Assembly (NCBI RefSeq): GCF_017743975.1 | Contig: NZ_JAGHRC010000002.1 | Coordinates: 496,001 to 560,000, forward strand | From: Ruegeria sp. R14_0 | GTDB taxonomy: Bacteria; Pseudomonadota; Alphaproteobacteria; Rhodobacterales; Rhodobacteraceae | DNA: 64,000 nucleotides | Direction of reading: 5' to 3' | Part shown: one piece after another, positions 41,842-50,727 of the stretch | Layout: each line of letters starts with the position of its first letter | Numbering within the stretch: the first letter of the stretch is position 1 | Translations under genes and position numbers: made by a program | Notes under the pieces: model-generated | Told to the model about the DNA's origin: nothing | The model's database searches: none | The model's input: the letters and a program-made list of their open reading frames with translations, nothing else

Positions 41842-42855
41842 TTAGAAGTTGAACTGCGCACCAAAGTCAGCGCGGATGCGGCCGTCGGCATCACCCGTTT
41901 TGATTTCGCCGACACCACCGCGCAGCGATGCACCGCCGCCCAGATCGTAGATAACGCCGACACCGATGTTGCGCTCGTCTTCGTCAGCCGAACCGTCACC
42001 GTAAGCAAACTGCAGGGTGGTCGCAGCGCCAAGGTTATAGGCCAGCGACAGACCGTATGCAGTGCCGTTCTCGGCGTCGTTCACAACGTCATCGTCTGCG
42101 ACGAACAAAGTACCCGAGAAGTCACCGAATTCCGCACCCAGGGTCAGAACGGTCAGCGACTGTTTTTCGCTGGCGCTGTTCACAGATGCTTTGGTTTCAC
42201 CATAGGCCAGAGCAGCGGTGATGTTGTTGAAGGTGTAGGTTGCGCTAACGTCCCAACGGTCGCCATCCTGCGGAACACCGTCGACTGCGAAAGTCGCTTG
42301 GTCATACGACGCGCCAAAGGCGAAGTCGCCGACTGCGTACTGGAAGAACACAGCGTTGGCACCCGAACCGGTCGAGGTGTACTCGAGGAACTCGTAGTTC
42401 ACGCCCGAATACTGACCCAGGAACTCTTCCAGACCGGGCTCATTACCGAAGTAGTTTGCCAGGTTGTCGAAGGAACCAGCAACGTTGCCCGCGTCAACAC
42501 GCAGACCACCGTAGATGACCGAGAAACGCGCGCCGTTCAGACCGGCGCGTTCCTGCTCACCATTGCCAGAGTTGTCGTCAGCCTGCAGACGAACGCGGGC
42601 CTGAAACTCAACGCCGCCATCGGTTTCGGCGGTGCCATCGATGTTCAGGCGGAAACGCGAGACCAGGATGGTGTTGTCGGTGTCAACGGTCGCGGTACCA
42701 GTTGTACCGGTAGCGGTGTCGATGTTCGTTACGGTTCCGGTGCGGTCTTCTTCGTAACCGATACCAAAACGACCGTAGCCGCTGAAGCGGACGTCAGCTG
42801 CAGCAACGCTTGCAGTTGCGACCAGAGCCGTCGATGCAATGAGAAGTTTTTTCAT
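41842..42855 (-). CDS. Rhodobacter-type outer membrane porin
   Basis: This is a 337-residue beta-barrel porin. A signal peptide (MKKLLIASTALVATASVAAA) is followed by the opening DVRFSGYGRFGIGY. Alternating strands rich in Gly, Asp and aromatic residues follow, and the protein ends FGAQFNF with a terminal Phe required by the BAM machinery. It resembles the porins of Rhodobacter capsulatus and allows passive diffusion of small solutes across the outer membrane. It is transcribed alone from the region 42856-43000 and ends at a strong terminator. Codon use is highly biased, as expected for an abundant protein. Confidence 0.92.
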   Translation of the reverse strand: MKKLLIASTALVATASVAAADVRFSGYGRFGIGYEEDRTGTVTNIDTATGTTGTATVDTDNTILVSRFRLNIDGTAETDGGVEFQARVRLQADDNSGNGEQERAGLNGARFSVIYGGLRVDAGNVAGSFDNLANYFGNEPGLEEFLGQYSGVNYEFLEYTSTGSGANAVFFQYAVGDFAFGASYDQATFAVDGVPQDGDRWDVSATYTFNNITAALAYGETKASVNSASEKQSLTVLTLGAEFGDFSGTLFVADDDVVNDAENGTAYGLSLAYNLGAATTLQFAYGDGSADEDERNIGVGVIYDLGGGASLRGGVGEIKTGDADGRIRADFGAQFNF

Positions 42856-43234
42856 GGTAAACCCATAAGTTTTGAGAGGAGTGCAGCCGCCAAGGCGACT
42901 GCGGGCCTATTCGGACAATTTCCGAGCGTTTGCAATTGTTTCGCCGGATTTCAATTGGATCAAACTGATACTTGTGGCATCTTTGCAAATGCAGAAAAAC
43001 AGCAGGTATCCAAATTCTTAAGTAATTACGTGTATTTCGTAGTCAGCTGTGTTTCGTTACAAAGATTTGATCACAGAAATGCGACGACACCCCTTTAAAT
43101 GCCAAATTTTTTACATGTCGGCAAATCCAGCAAAACGGTGGCTCACGGTACGATCGATTTTGCCCGGTGATTCAGGCGAAATTCCGCTCAAAGGCCTTAT
43201 TTTTAAGCACGAATTGGCGTATGCAACCCGCTGG
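42856..43234. other. 379-nt gap: porin leader and end of TonB operon
   Basis: This AT-richer stretch carries the porin promoter and leader on the - strand and the downstream end of the TonB operon. TTTGATCC occurs near 42957, but no TA-rich -10 follows at 18 nt. I see no credible gene, tRNA or strong terminator here. Confidence 0.5.
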
Positions 43235-44377
43235 TCAGTTGCTGGTATAGAAGAAGGACAGCTTGCGACTGACACCCCCTGGCGGCAGCGGAAATGGCGA
43301 GGCCGCCTGCACCTGCGCACGGGCAGCGCGGTCAACTTCGGCCGATCCAGAGCTGTCCACGATATCAACCCAGGCCAAGGTGCCATCCGGGTTGATCTCA
43401 AAAAACACCTTTGCGAACCCGCGAGCCGACACAAAGACCACCGGAGCCCGGTTCAGATGGACCAGAACCTCACCGGCATAGTTGGTCGTGTCCGAGTTTC
43501 CGGGTCCGCGCCCGCCCGAACGGCTGCCGCTGTTGCCCGTTGAAAACGCATCCAGACCTTCACGTCTGTAAGCATAGAGGGGCGACTCGACCTCTTCGGA
43601 TGGGAATTGCAATGCGCTGAAATCCCGCGCGCCGCCCTGCACGCCTCTGCGTTCAGGCACCGGTTGGCGTTCTGGACGTTGGGGTCGGATCGAGGACGTT
43701 ACCGCCAGTTCGGTCCCATCTGTCGCGGCGTCGGGCGCGGGTTCTGTCGAAGCTTCGGGGCTCTCCGGATCAATCGCCTCAGTTTCCAGCGGAACGACCG
43801 GAATCGCGGTTTCGGGTGCGGGTGCAACCGGCAGTGCCGCCAGCTCCTGCGGCTCGGGGGTTACCGGTTGGACCTCGGTTGCGACCTCGGGTTGGGTAAC
43901 ATCTGCTTCAGGGTTGCCTTCGGGCAACTCCGTCACAGTTTCCGGTTCCACCTCGGGGGTTTCTTCGGCCTCATCACTGGCGACGGCCGCGCCCTCGGAG
44001 GTATTTTCGGTCTCTAACACGTCCGGTTCGACCGGTTCGGTGACCACCGGATCGACGATTTCCGCCTCACCAAGATCGGGCGCAGACACCTGCTCGGGGT
44101 TATCCGAGGCCACGAGCGCCTCGCTAACCGGGATCTCGGGCTCTTCGGGTGGCGTTTCCAGCGGCGGTTCCGGTTCTTCGGCCGGCTCAGGCTCAACCGG
44201 ATCGGCGATAACCTCGGCCAGGTCTTCGAACGTCGTGCTCAGCTCGACGGACTCAGTCCCCGTGGGGCCGGACAGATCGCTGGCAGGGCGCGGAGCGGTA
44301 AAGCTTAACCCCATAAGGTGCAGGATCAACGACACCAGAATGGCGACCGCTGCAATAAAGGCCGACCGCCGGATCAT
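43235..44377 (-). CDS. TonB family energy transducer
   Basis: This is a 380-residue TonB-like protein. An N-terminal membrane anchor (AFIAAVAILVSLILHLMGL) leads to a long Pro/Glu-rich periplasmic spacer (EPEPAEEPEPPLETPPEEPE and similar). The C-terminal TonB domain has VFFEINPDGTLAWVDIVDSS and AASPFPLPPGG, and ends LSFFYTSN. It transmits the proton motive force to outer-membrane receptors. It overlaps the upstream exbD gene by 4 nt and is the last gene of a five-gene operon. No TonB-dependent receptor lies in the window. Confidence 0.85.
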   Translation of the reverse strand: MIRRSAFIAAVAILVSLILHLMGLSFTAPRPASDLSGPTGTESVELSTTFEDLAEVIADPVEPEPAEEPEPPLETPPEEPEIPVSEALVASDNPEQVSAPDLGEAEIVDPVVTEPVEPDVLETENTSEGAAVASDEAEETPEVEPETVTELPEGNPEADVTQPEVATEVQPVTPEPQELAALPVAPAPETAIPVVPLETEAIDPESPEASTEPAPDAATDGTELAVTSSIRPQRPERQPVPERRGVQGGARDFSALQFPSEEVESPLYAYRREGLDAFSTGNSGSRSGGRGPGNSDTTNYAGEVLVHLNRAPVVFVSARGFAKVFFEINPDGTLAWVDIVDSSGSAEVDRAARAQVQAASPFPLPPGGVSRKLSFFYTSN

Positions 44378-44751
44378 TCCAGGGCCTTCTCGGTCACGAC
44401 CAAGACCGATGTGGCGCCCAGACGGCGCAACGCCCCAGTCACCTCAATCAGCCGAGGTCCGGGGGCGTTCCGGTCGGGGACAATCCGTACGGCCTCTGAG
44501 CCGCGTCCCTGCATATGGGTTTCGGGGTCGGTTGGTGTGCCGCGAAAACTCAGCGTGCCATCCGCATGCAGGATCAGGGCGTCCGGCGGTTCGCGGCCTT
44601 CAAGCTCGGCCGTGTTCACCAGTTCAAGGTCAGGATCCAGCGGCGGTGCCAGCGTGCCGGTCAGCAGGAAAAAAATAAGCATCAGGAACACGACATTGAT
44701 CAGCGCAATCGTCGAGTCGCGTTTGCGTTTGGGCCGCCTGTACCTGATCAT
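44374..44751 (-). CDS. ExbD/TolR family protein (second copy)
   Basis: This is a 125-residue ExbD-like protein. A single N-terminal helix (TIALINVVFLMLIFFLLTGTL) is preceded by a basic cytoplasmic end. The usual conserved Asp of the helix is replaced by Asn (ALINVVF instead of the LIDVIF form), which may affect proton transfer. The periplasmic domain has LILHADGTLSFRG and ATSVLVVTEKALE. It follows a more typical ExbD with a 4-nt overlap, so the complex may be a heteromer of two ExbD types. Confidence 0.8.
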   Translation of the reverse strand: MIRYRRPKRKRDSTIALINVVFLMLIFFLLTGTLAPPLDPDLELVNTAELEGREPPDALILHADGTLSFRGTPTDPETHMQGRGSEAVRIVPDRNAPGPRLIEVTGALRRLGATSVLVVTEKALE

Positions 44752-45113
44752 TCCAGCACCAGAACGCTAAGCCCTTCGCGTCCGCGCAGACGGACCAGCA
44801 CATCGATAACACGCTGAGCGGTCGTGTCCGGGTCGAGACTGACCAAAACCTGACCTGTTTCCAACTGCGTCTCAAGATCGCTCAGGGACACGGGTTGCCC
44901 GTTCAGCACCAGCCGCTCGGTGCCCAGCTGCAAAAACAACCGCTCGGCCGGCGTGTCCGAGCTGGCACTGCCGCCAACCGCATTGCTCAGCTCGATCTCA
45001 CCGTATTTCGAAAACGTCGAGGACAGCATGAAGAACAGCAACAGCAGAAAGATCACGTCGATGAGCGGCGTCATCGACATCGGACGTCTGACAAAGGGTG
45101 CCGCGTTACGCAT
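44748..45113 (-). CDS. exbD: ExbD/TolR family protein (first copy)
   Basis: This is a 122-residue ExbD protein with the canonical transmembrane Asp in MTPLIDVIFLLLLFFML, the proton-conducting residue of ExbB-ExbD motors, and a periplasmic domain ending in LSVLVLE. The frame extends to 45203, but the ATG at 45113 opens with MRNAAPFVRRPMSM and gives a family-like length. It overlaps the exbB gene by 8 nt and the second exbD by 4 nt. Confidence 0.87.
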   Translation of the reverse strand: MRNAAPFVRRPMSMTPLIDVIFLLLLFFMLSSTFSKYGEIELSNAVGGSASSDTPAERLFLQLGTERLVLNGQPVSLSDLETQLETGQVLVSLDPDTTAQRVIDVLVRLRGREGLSVLVLE

Positions 45114-45771
45114 GTCCAGGCGCGGCCGCCATGGCCCGGCCATCATCCGCCTGCGGAACGGCCTGACCCGGCACCAAAATGGTCCGCAGCGCCTTGTCCG
45201 CAAAAACCCGTTCGCGCGCGGTGCGGCTCTCGAACCATGACAAGACCATCGAGGTCGGCATTGCCACGGCCAGCCCCACGGCGGTCGTCAAAAGCGCCAC
45301 CCAGATCCCACCCGCCAGCAGCGACGGATCAACAGACGAGCCTGCCGATTGCAGGCTCTGAAATGCCTCGATCATCCCCAGAACAGTTCCGAACAACCCA
45401 AGCAACGGCGCAAGCTGGGCCACGGTATCCAACAGGCGGAACCCGCGTTCCAGACCGGCCAGCGCCAGACCGGCCTCGGCATCCAGCCGTTGATCCAAAC
45501 CAGGTGTATCAGGTGCCTCCATCGCGACCTGAACCAGCGGGGCCAAGTAGCTGCGGCTTTGGGCCAGGCGCGCACGAGCGGTCTGAGCGTCACCTGCATC
45601 CCAGGCGGCCAGCGCTTCGGACAGGACCCGGTGCCGCCCGACGCCAGACGCCGCAAACTGCCAGAACTTATAAAGCGTGACCGACAGGGTCACCACCGAC
45701 ATTGCGATCAGGATGGCAACGACCGGCCCGCCCAGATCCAGGATTTCGCGCAAGGCGTCAAAGGGGCTCAT
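45106..45771 (-). CDS. exbB: ExbB/MotA/TolQ proton channel protein
   Basis: This is a 221-residue ExbB-type protein with three membrane segments. VVAILIAMSVVTLSVTLYKF is the first; the second and third lie in LLDTVAQLAPLLGLFGTVLGM and ALLTTAVGLAVAMPTSMVLSW, the conserved GLFGTVLGM and TTAVGLAVA channel motifs. It forms the proton-driven motor with the two ExbD proteins and drives the TonB protein. It starts with a 4-nt overlap after a secreted protein gene. Confidence 0.9.
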   Translation of the reverse strand: MSPFDALREILDLGGPVVAILIAMSVVTLSVTLYKFWQFAASGVGRHRVLSEALAAWDAGDAQTARARLAQSRSYLAPLVQVAMEAPDTPGLDQRLDAEAGLALAGLERGFRLLDTVAQLAPLLGLFGTVLGMIEAFQSLQSAGSSVDPSLLAGGIWVALLTTAVGLAVAMPTSMVLSWFESRTARERVFADKALRTILVPGQAVPQADDGRAMAAAPGHA

Positions 45772-46196
45772 CCGATCAACTCCACATCTGTACGACTTTG
45801 CAGTTTCAACCCGTCCTCACATATCGAACTGTCCTCACCGGCCACGGTGCAGGTGTTGGTGCCATTAATCAGCGCGCGACCGACCGAGCTGCAGGCCATG
45901 CCCGGCAAATCGAATTGGCGCACCCGAAGGCGATCAGCAGGAAGATCACGGAAATTGAAAAGCGAGAAGCTCACCACACTGCCGGAGGCATCAAAAATCA
46001 CTGTTTCAAAACTGGCTTCGTCGATGGCCGTTCCGGTTTGGTTGTCGACCACAAAGGTCAGGCGACAAGACGAGCCCACATCCTGAGCGGTATTCAACTC
46101 GACCTGAAGGCCACCCACAGCCTCGGATTGCGCCACGGCCACGACGGGCAGAGCACAAAGTGACAGAACAGCAAAAACTGGGCGGAGAAACAACAT
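45768..46196 (-). CDS. Secreted protein of TonB operon, unknown family
   Basis: I do not recognise a named family. The 142-residue product has a signal peptide (PVFAVLSLCALPVVAVAQS) and a mature beta-rich part of about 120 residues. Four mature cysteines (SSCRL, MACSS, NTCTV, SICED) could form two disulfides. GGGAG precedes the ATG by 6 nt. It is the first gene of the operon with ExbB, two ExbD proteins and TonB, and overlaps exbB by 4 nt, so a periplasmic role connected to TonB-driven transport is likely. Confidence 0.75.
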   Translation of the reverse strand: MLFLRPVFAVLSLCALPVVAVAQSEAVGGLQVELNTAQDVGSSCRLTFVVDNQTGTAIDEASFETVIFDASGSVVSFSLFNFRDLPADRLRVRQFDLPGMACSSVGRALINGTNTCTVAGEDSSICEDGLKLQSRTDVELIG

Positions 46197-46323
46197 TGGC
46201 GCGCTCCCGTTTGTTCAACGCGGACATCAAGGCCGGCGAAGCTCCGCTGGCGTTCCGTTAGACATAATCGCTGCGGGGGACAGGCGAAAGGGGGGGCGAC
46301 ACCTTTGTGAAAACAGGCCGAAT

Positions 46324-48804
46324 TCAGCCCGACGTGGTCACAGCGCAGGCAATCAGCCATTCCATGGCGTTGGACTTCATTCCATGCTCGGCCGATATCG
46401 CAATGCTGCGGCTTTCAAACACTTGGGTGTATATGGGCCAGTCATCCTGGCTGAACGGATAAAATGCGCCTGCGGTTTTGCGTTTTTCCCAACCATGCAT
46501 CTTGCCACCGGCCACACCAAAGCTGATTTGCCCGGGAATTGGCCCTGTGCCCATCGGGTCCGTCAACAATGGGTCGGCGAAGGTACGGTGACCAAGCCCC
46601 TGAACAAAGCTGACATTGGCCGGGTTACAGCCCAGACCAAACCACATGCCTTCGACGGCGGCGTCCAGCATCTGCTGTGGCATCTTTCGGTTGGCGGCAT
46701 AGTACAGTGCAAAATGGTTGGCCCGCCAATTCGAGCCTGGACCAAAGCGCAACCACCCCCGGCCCCAAGGGTAAGTATCAGTGTTGTGGAGGCCGAAATC
46801 GCGCCCCATGCGCTTGTCGTTCAGGGCGCGGGTCTTGATCCAGCCTTTGATCGTTTCGGAAATCGCCTGCTGGGTTGGGCGCCCCTCGCGGCCCGCCTGG
46901 ACATAGTCGAGACCGGCATTGGCCAGCACGTCTTTCTTGATCCCAGGAATCGGCTTGTCCGACTGCGGATCAAATGGGTTGTGATCCTCGAACACCTTGC
47001 CTGCACTGGCATCGGCACTGGCCCTGTAAACGGGGGCGGCGGCGGCAACCCGAGCGCGTGAGACAACCTCGTGCGGCTCATCAGACGCCTGGCTTTCTGC
47101 CCAGCGCCACGCTTGCAAAGCTTCGTCAATCAGGGCCTCACCCAGCACGCTGTCGCCGCAGGTTGCCTTGACCACGTGCCCCAACTTGGCGGCCCCATAA
47201 GCGAACTTGTAGGCGGCCCAAGGTTCGGGACCATAGGCATAGGTGGTCTGGGCCGGATTCCAGGAAACAGACCCTAATATGCCACTTGCCGAGTATTCTA
47301 CGCCTCCGATAATCGCGCCGTCGGCACCTTGGGTTCTGCGCCAAAGCGAGATACCCCAAAGCGCCTCATGGATAAGGTCGGGCAGAACAGTGTTGCCATC
47401 CCCCTGATCCTGATCACCTTTTGTGGCGCGAACGTCCGGGTGCGCGAAAGGCTTTCCGCTTTCCGGAATGTTCAGGTTCAAGGCACGAATATGTTCGAAG
47501 CTCTCGACAAGATCGGCCATGTGATAGACCGCATCCATATGCTGAATACGCCGGTCCCAGTCACCGGCGTCATGCCAGCCACCCCAGGCGCCGGGATTTT
47601 CCGCCGCCCCGCCTGAATGTTTCATCAGCTCTTTTCCGGCATGAGCCTTGCCAAAGCCCTCGCCGGTATCGCCCAGCTTCACATCCGTCTGCCACACAGT
47701 CAGCCCGTCCTGCGGGTGACCATTGCGCGGGCGCGTTCGGCCCTCACCAAACGGTTCGGTGATGGCGCACCCGGAACGCTGATGGTAGTACCAACGTGCC
47801 GCCAGTCTTAGCGCTTCGTCATATGGGGTTGCTGAAACTTCGAAAGGGAAAGACACGCCCATCCCGTCGACCTGCAGGCGGTACTCTCCCGCATGATCCA
47901 GGCCCGTAAAGTCGGCCTCATAGATGTCGCAACCGTTGAAATTCTGGTCCTTGCGGTGAGGCTCTGCCGCTGGTTTCGCAATTGTTAAGTGACCAGACAG
48001 CACTTCGGCCCCGTCGGTCACCGACAGCACACGCCAGCTGGTGTTTTCCGACAAAAGGGCATCGGTATTGCCGGGGCTGCCATTCGCATCATGACCCCAC
48101 CAGCCGCCGACATATCCCTTTTTAGAGCCTGATATTGGATAACCCAACTGACAAACATGCAAGGCTTCGCTGAACGTATCCTGCGTTTTGTTGTGTTCGA
48201 TGGCATTTATTGACGGGCCCTCAATACGCACCGCCGAGCCCATTGGGATCGCGCGATCCAGCTCGAAGGTCAGCATATGCCGTTTGGTACTGTCCCATTC
48301 CCGTACGCCCACCGACCGGGTGCGGATCGGCGCCGTCTTACGATAAAGCGACACGATCCCTGCAGGTGCACCGTCGACAGTGATCTGCCAGTTCCTGGCA
48401 TGGTCGGCCTGAGCTAGTTTGGGTTGGTCCTCATGCCCTTGCCGAAATCCGTTCAATTGGCTGGATTTGACGACCGCAGGCCATGCGGTGAAGACCTGTG
48501 GTTCAGTCACATTCAGGTCACCCGAGAAATTGCCTGCTGATCTGTTCAATTTACCGGACGACCCAAATGGATCTGACGGATCCAGCCGCCATCTGACCCG
48601 ATCCTCCGGCGAAACAGGAACGGATGCCGATTCATCAAAAACAGTGTCTATTAAAGTGACTTGAAGCGTGTTGTCCCCGATGAATCCCACTGCGGCTTCG
48701 GGCACCTCTTGCGCCGCAGCAACCGAGACCAGCGCTTGCGCAAACGGAGCCGTTGCCGCCACAGCGGTTCCCTGCAACAACAGCACGCGTCGCGATAGCT
48801 TCAT
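46324..48804 (-). CDS. Tat-exported glycoside hydrolase family 9 protein
   Basis: This is an 826-residue GH9 (endoglucanase-like) enzyme. The twin-arginine signal SRRVLLLQGTAVAATAPFAQ (4-23) points to Tat export. An Ig-like cellulase N-terminal domain (about 210-325, beginning HVCQLGYPISGSKKGYV) precedes the (alpha/alpha)6 barrel. The catalytic base lies in GGWHDAGDWDRR (Asp412 and Asp415). The acid is probably Glu806, placed five residues before NA as in other GH9 enzymes. It sits at the end of the sulfotransferase and glycosyltransferase operon, so it may trim the secreted polysaccharide rather than digest plant cellulose. Confidence 0.88.
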   Translation of the reverse strand: MKLSRRVLLLQGTAVAATAPFAQALVSVAAAQEVPEAAVGFIGDNTLQVTLIDTVFDESASVPVSPEDRVRWRLDPSDPFGSSGKLNRSAGNFSGDLNVTEPQVFTAWPAVVKSSQLNGFRQGHEDQPKLAQADHARNWQITVDGAPAGIVSLYRKTAPIRTRSVGVREWDSTKRHMLTFELDRAIPMGSAVRIEGPSINAIEHNKTQDTFSEALHVCQLGYPISGSKKGYVGGWWGHDANGSPGNTDALLSENTSWRVLSVTDGAEVLSGHLTIAKPAAEPHRKDQNFNGCDIYEADFTGLDHAGEYRLQVDGMGVSFPFEVSATPYDEALRLAARWYYHQRSGCAITEPFGEGRTRPRNGHPQDGLTVWQTDVKLGDTGEGFGKAHAGKELMKHSGGAAENPGAWGGWHDAGDWDRRIQHMDAVYHMADLVESFEHIRALNLNIPESGKPFAHPDVRATKGDQDQGDGNTVLPDLIHEALWGISLWRRTQGADGAIIGGVEYSASGILGSVSWNPAQTTYAYGPEPWAAYKFAYGAAKLGHVVKATCGDSVLGEALIDEALQAWRWAESQASDEPHEVVSRARVAAAAPVYRASADASAGKVFEDHNPFDPQSDKPIPGIKKDVLANAGLDYVQAGREGRPTQQAISETIKGWIKTRALNDKRMGRDFGLHNTDTYPWGRGWLRFGPGSNWRANHFALYYAANRKMPQQMLDAAVEGMWFGLGCNPANVSFVQGLGHRTFADPLLTDPMGTGPIPGQISFGVAGGKMHGWEKRKTAGAFYPFSQDDWPIYTQVFESRSIAISAEHGMKSNAMEWLIACAVTTSG

Positions 48805-48827
48805 TGCCTACCCTCTTGTCGCACGAC

Positions 48828-49760
48828 TCAGGCCCTCCGGTCCAAACTGCGCATAAAGCGCCATATCAGCTTGGGTCTGAGAACGCTGTCAGGATACATA
48901 AACATCCCGCAGACACCTTCAAACAGAGCACGCGGTTTGCGCCCGTATTGATACTGATTGCGGACACCGGACCAAAAGACGTCGATCTGCCGTGCGCGCA
49001 GCAGGCGGCGCAGTTTGGGGCCGAACCTTTGCTGCATCGCAGGGTTGGCCGCCACCTTTTCGATACTGGCCACACGGCGGGCGAACGCCGGGGCGCGGGT
49101 TTTGAAATTCGCGCCGCTGGCAACCTGTCGGTAATACAGCAAAGCCGGCCCTTCCATCACGTGGAACGGGCCGATCAAAGCTGCGCGGCACCAGAACTCC
49201 CAATCCTCACCATTGGTCAGGCTGGTGTCATATCCGCCGACCTGCCGCGCAACATCCGTGCGCAACGCCAAAGCGCCCCCGTTGACCACAAAGTTCTTTC
49301 GCAAAAGCGCGGCCAACTGGTCCTGTTCAGGAACCAGCAGACGATTGTCAGTTCCACGCATCTCGTCGCCCTGAATGCTGATCCTTTGAACCCCACTCAA
49401 CGCCGCGACCGCACCCGAAGACGACAAGGCCTGCGAGTAGAGGCGCAACGCGTCAGGGTGCAAAAGGTCGTCGGCGTCCAAAAACAAGACCAGCGGTGCC
49501 TGGGCCAGAGACAGCCCCAGATTTCGCGCCGCGCTGACACCCTTTGCAGGGCCCGACCGCACCGAAAACCGTGCATCACGCCGAACAAACCCCTCGATAA
49601 TCTCGCGGGTGCTGTCAGTCGAACCGTCGTCGAGGCAGATCACTTCAAAGCTGGGGGCGGACTGGCGGCACACGCTGTCCAACGTCTCAGCGATGAAACG
49701 CTCCATGTTGCGAGCGGGGATGATGATCGAAAAATCGGGATATGGATCGGGCTGATCCAT
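48828..49760 (-). CDS. GT2 family glycosyltransferase
   Basis: This is a protein of about 310 residues with a GT-A fold. The opening FSIIIPARNMERFIAETLDS, the nucleotide-binding LDDGSTDSTREI (Asp44-Asp45), and the metal-binding DAD in VLFLDADDLLHPDAL are the family motifs. It probably adds a sugar to a lipid-linked repeat unit at the cytoplasmic face. The frame extends to 49904, but the ATG at 49760 follows the stop of the upstream glycosyltransferase after 1 nt. Confidence 0.88.
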   Translation of the reverse strand: MDQPDPYPDFSIIIPARNMERFIAETLDSVCRQSAPSFEVICLDDGSTDSTREIIEGFVRRDARFSVRSGPAKGVSAARNLGLSLAQAPLVLFLDADDLLHPDALRLYSQALSSSGAVAALSGVQRISIQGDEMRGTDNRLLVPEQDQLAALLRKNFVVNGGALALRTDVARQVGGYDTSLTNGEDWEFWCRAALIGPFHVMEGPALLYYRQVASGANFKTRAPAFARRVASIEKVAANPAMQQRFGPKLRRLLRARQIDVFWSGVRNQYQYGRKPRALFEGVCGMFMYPDSVLRPKLIWRFMRSLDRRA

Positions 49761-49761
49761 G

Positions 49762-50727
49762 TCAGTGCCCCCCGGGCCGATCAGCCGCAACGGCGGACGA
49801 GCTGTATTCGGCAAATTCAACATGTGCCAAAGCCGCCAGCATCCCTGCGCCGCGGTACACCTCAAGCACACCGCGATACCACCTGGAGCGAGAGCCAAAC
49901 CCAAGGCACAGACAGGTCAAACACCCCCAACCAATCGCGCCAACTCCTTTGACAACGCGCATGGCTACGCCCTGGCGGCGGATCAATGCGATGCGGCCCA
50001 GCGTGTTGCCCTTGCGAAACCAGCGGCGTCCGATCCAACGCAGCGTTGTGCGGCTTTCGGGAACGTCATCCCAAACCAGCGCTTGAGCGGCAGCTCGGAT
50101 CGTGCCGCCGGACTCACGCAACCGGGTATAGAACTCTTCGTCTTCGCCACCTGTGATGTTGAAGCGCGGATCAAACCGCAGGCCGAGCTTGCGCACAACG
50201 TCCGCATCCACCATCGAGTTATTGGTTGCCGCCGAATTGATCCGCGCCCCTTGGTTATAGGGACCCATGCGAAACAGGCTCAGCGCCTCGACCCAGCCGG
50301 GTGGTGGCTGCCTGAATTTGGGCTCGACGGGTCCCTGAACAGCCACGGTATCGGGCAAAGCAATTGTGCCCAGCATCTCTTCTAGCCAGGTTTCCGAGAC
50401 GGATTCATCATCATCCAGAAACGCGATATAGTCAGCGTCAGCAGGCACCTTGGCCAAACAGCGATTGCGCGCAGCCACAATGCCACGCGTGGGTTCAACG
50501 GCATAGATCACCGGCCAGTGCGTCAGGTCCTGGATATCCCCCAACGTCTGTTCAGCCAGCGCGTCGGGCGCGTTGTCGACAATCACCAGCGTGACCCATG
50601 CCAGCCGGTCCCGGATGACCTGCGCATTCAGCGATTGGATCAGAGCCTTCAAACCCTGCGGGCGCATGAAGGTCGCAATGCAAATCGCAACATGAGGCTG
50701 GGTGTATTTGCGAAGATCAGCGCTCAT
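49762..50727 (-). CDS. GT2 family glycosyltransferase
   Basis: This is a protein of about 321 residues of the GT2 family. HVAICIATFMRPQGLKALIQ opens the fold, VIVDNAPDALAEQT replaces the usual DDGS loop, and the DXD is in YIAFLDDDESVSETW. ITGGEDEEFYTRLRESGG is a typical acceptor-side motif. The C-terminus has a hydrophobic segment (VGAIGWGCLTCLCLGFG) that could anchor it to the membrane. I start at the ATG at 50727, which overlaps the upstream sulfotransferase by 11 nt; the long frame to 50979 lies inside that gene. Confidence 0.86.
   Translation of the reverse strand: MSADLRKYTQPHVAICIATFMRPQGLKALIQSLNAQVIRDRLAWVTLVIVDNAPDALAEQTLGDIQDLTHWPVIYAVEPTRGIVAARNRCLAKVPADADYIAFLDDDESVSETWLEEMLGTIALPDTVAVQGPVEPKFRQPPPGWVEALSLFRMGPYNQGARINSAATNNSMVDADVVRKLGLRFDPRFNITGGEDEEFYTRLRESGGTIRAAAQALVWDDVPESRTTLRWIGRRWFRKGNTLGRIALIRRQGVAMRVVKGVGAIGWGCLTCLCLGFGSRSRWYRGVLEVYRGAGMLAALAHVEFAEYSSSAVAADRPGGH

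Noticed and set aside
42933-42962. TGATCC upstream of the porin as a third sigma-E promoter
   Set aside because: At 18 nt spacing the -10 position reads CAATTG, which lacks the TA start seen in the other two promoters.
41806-43098. 430-codon + strand open frame rich in Val, Cys and Thr
   Set aside because: It is the antisense of the porin gene; the porin has a signal peptide, beta strands and terminal Phe.
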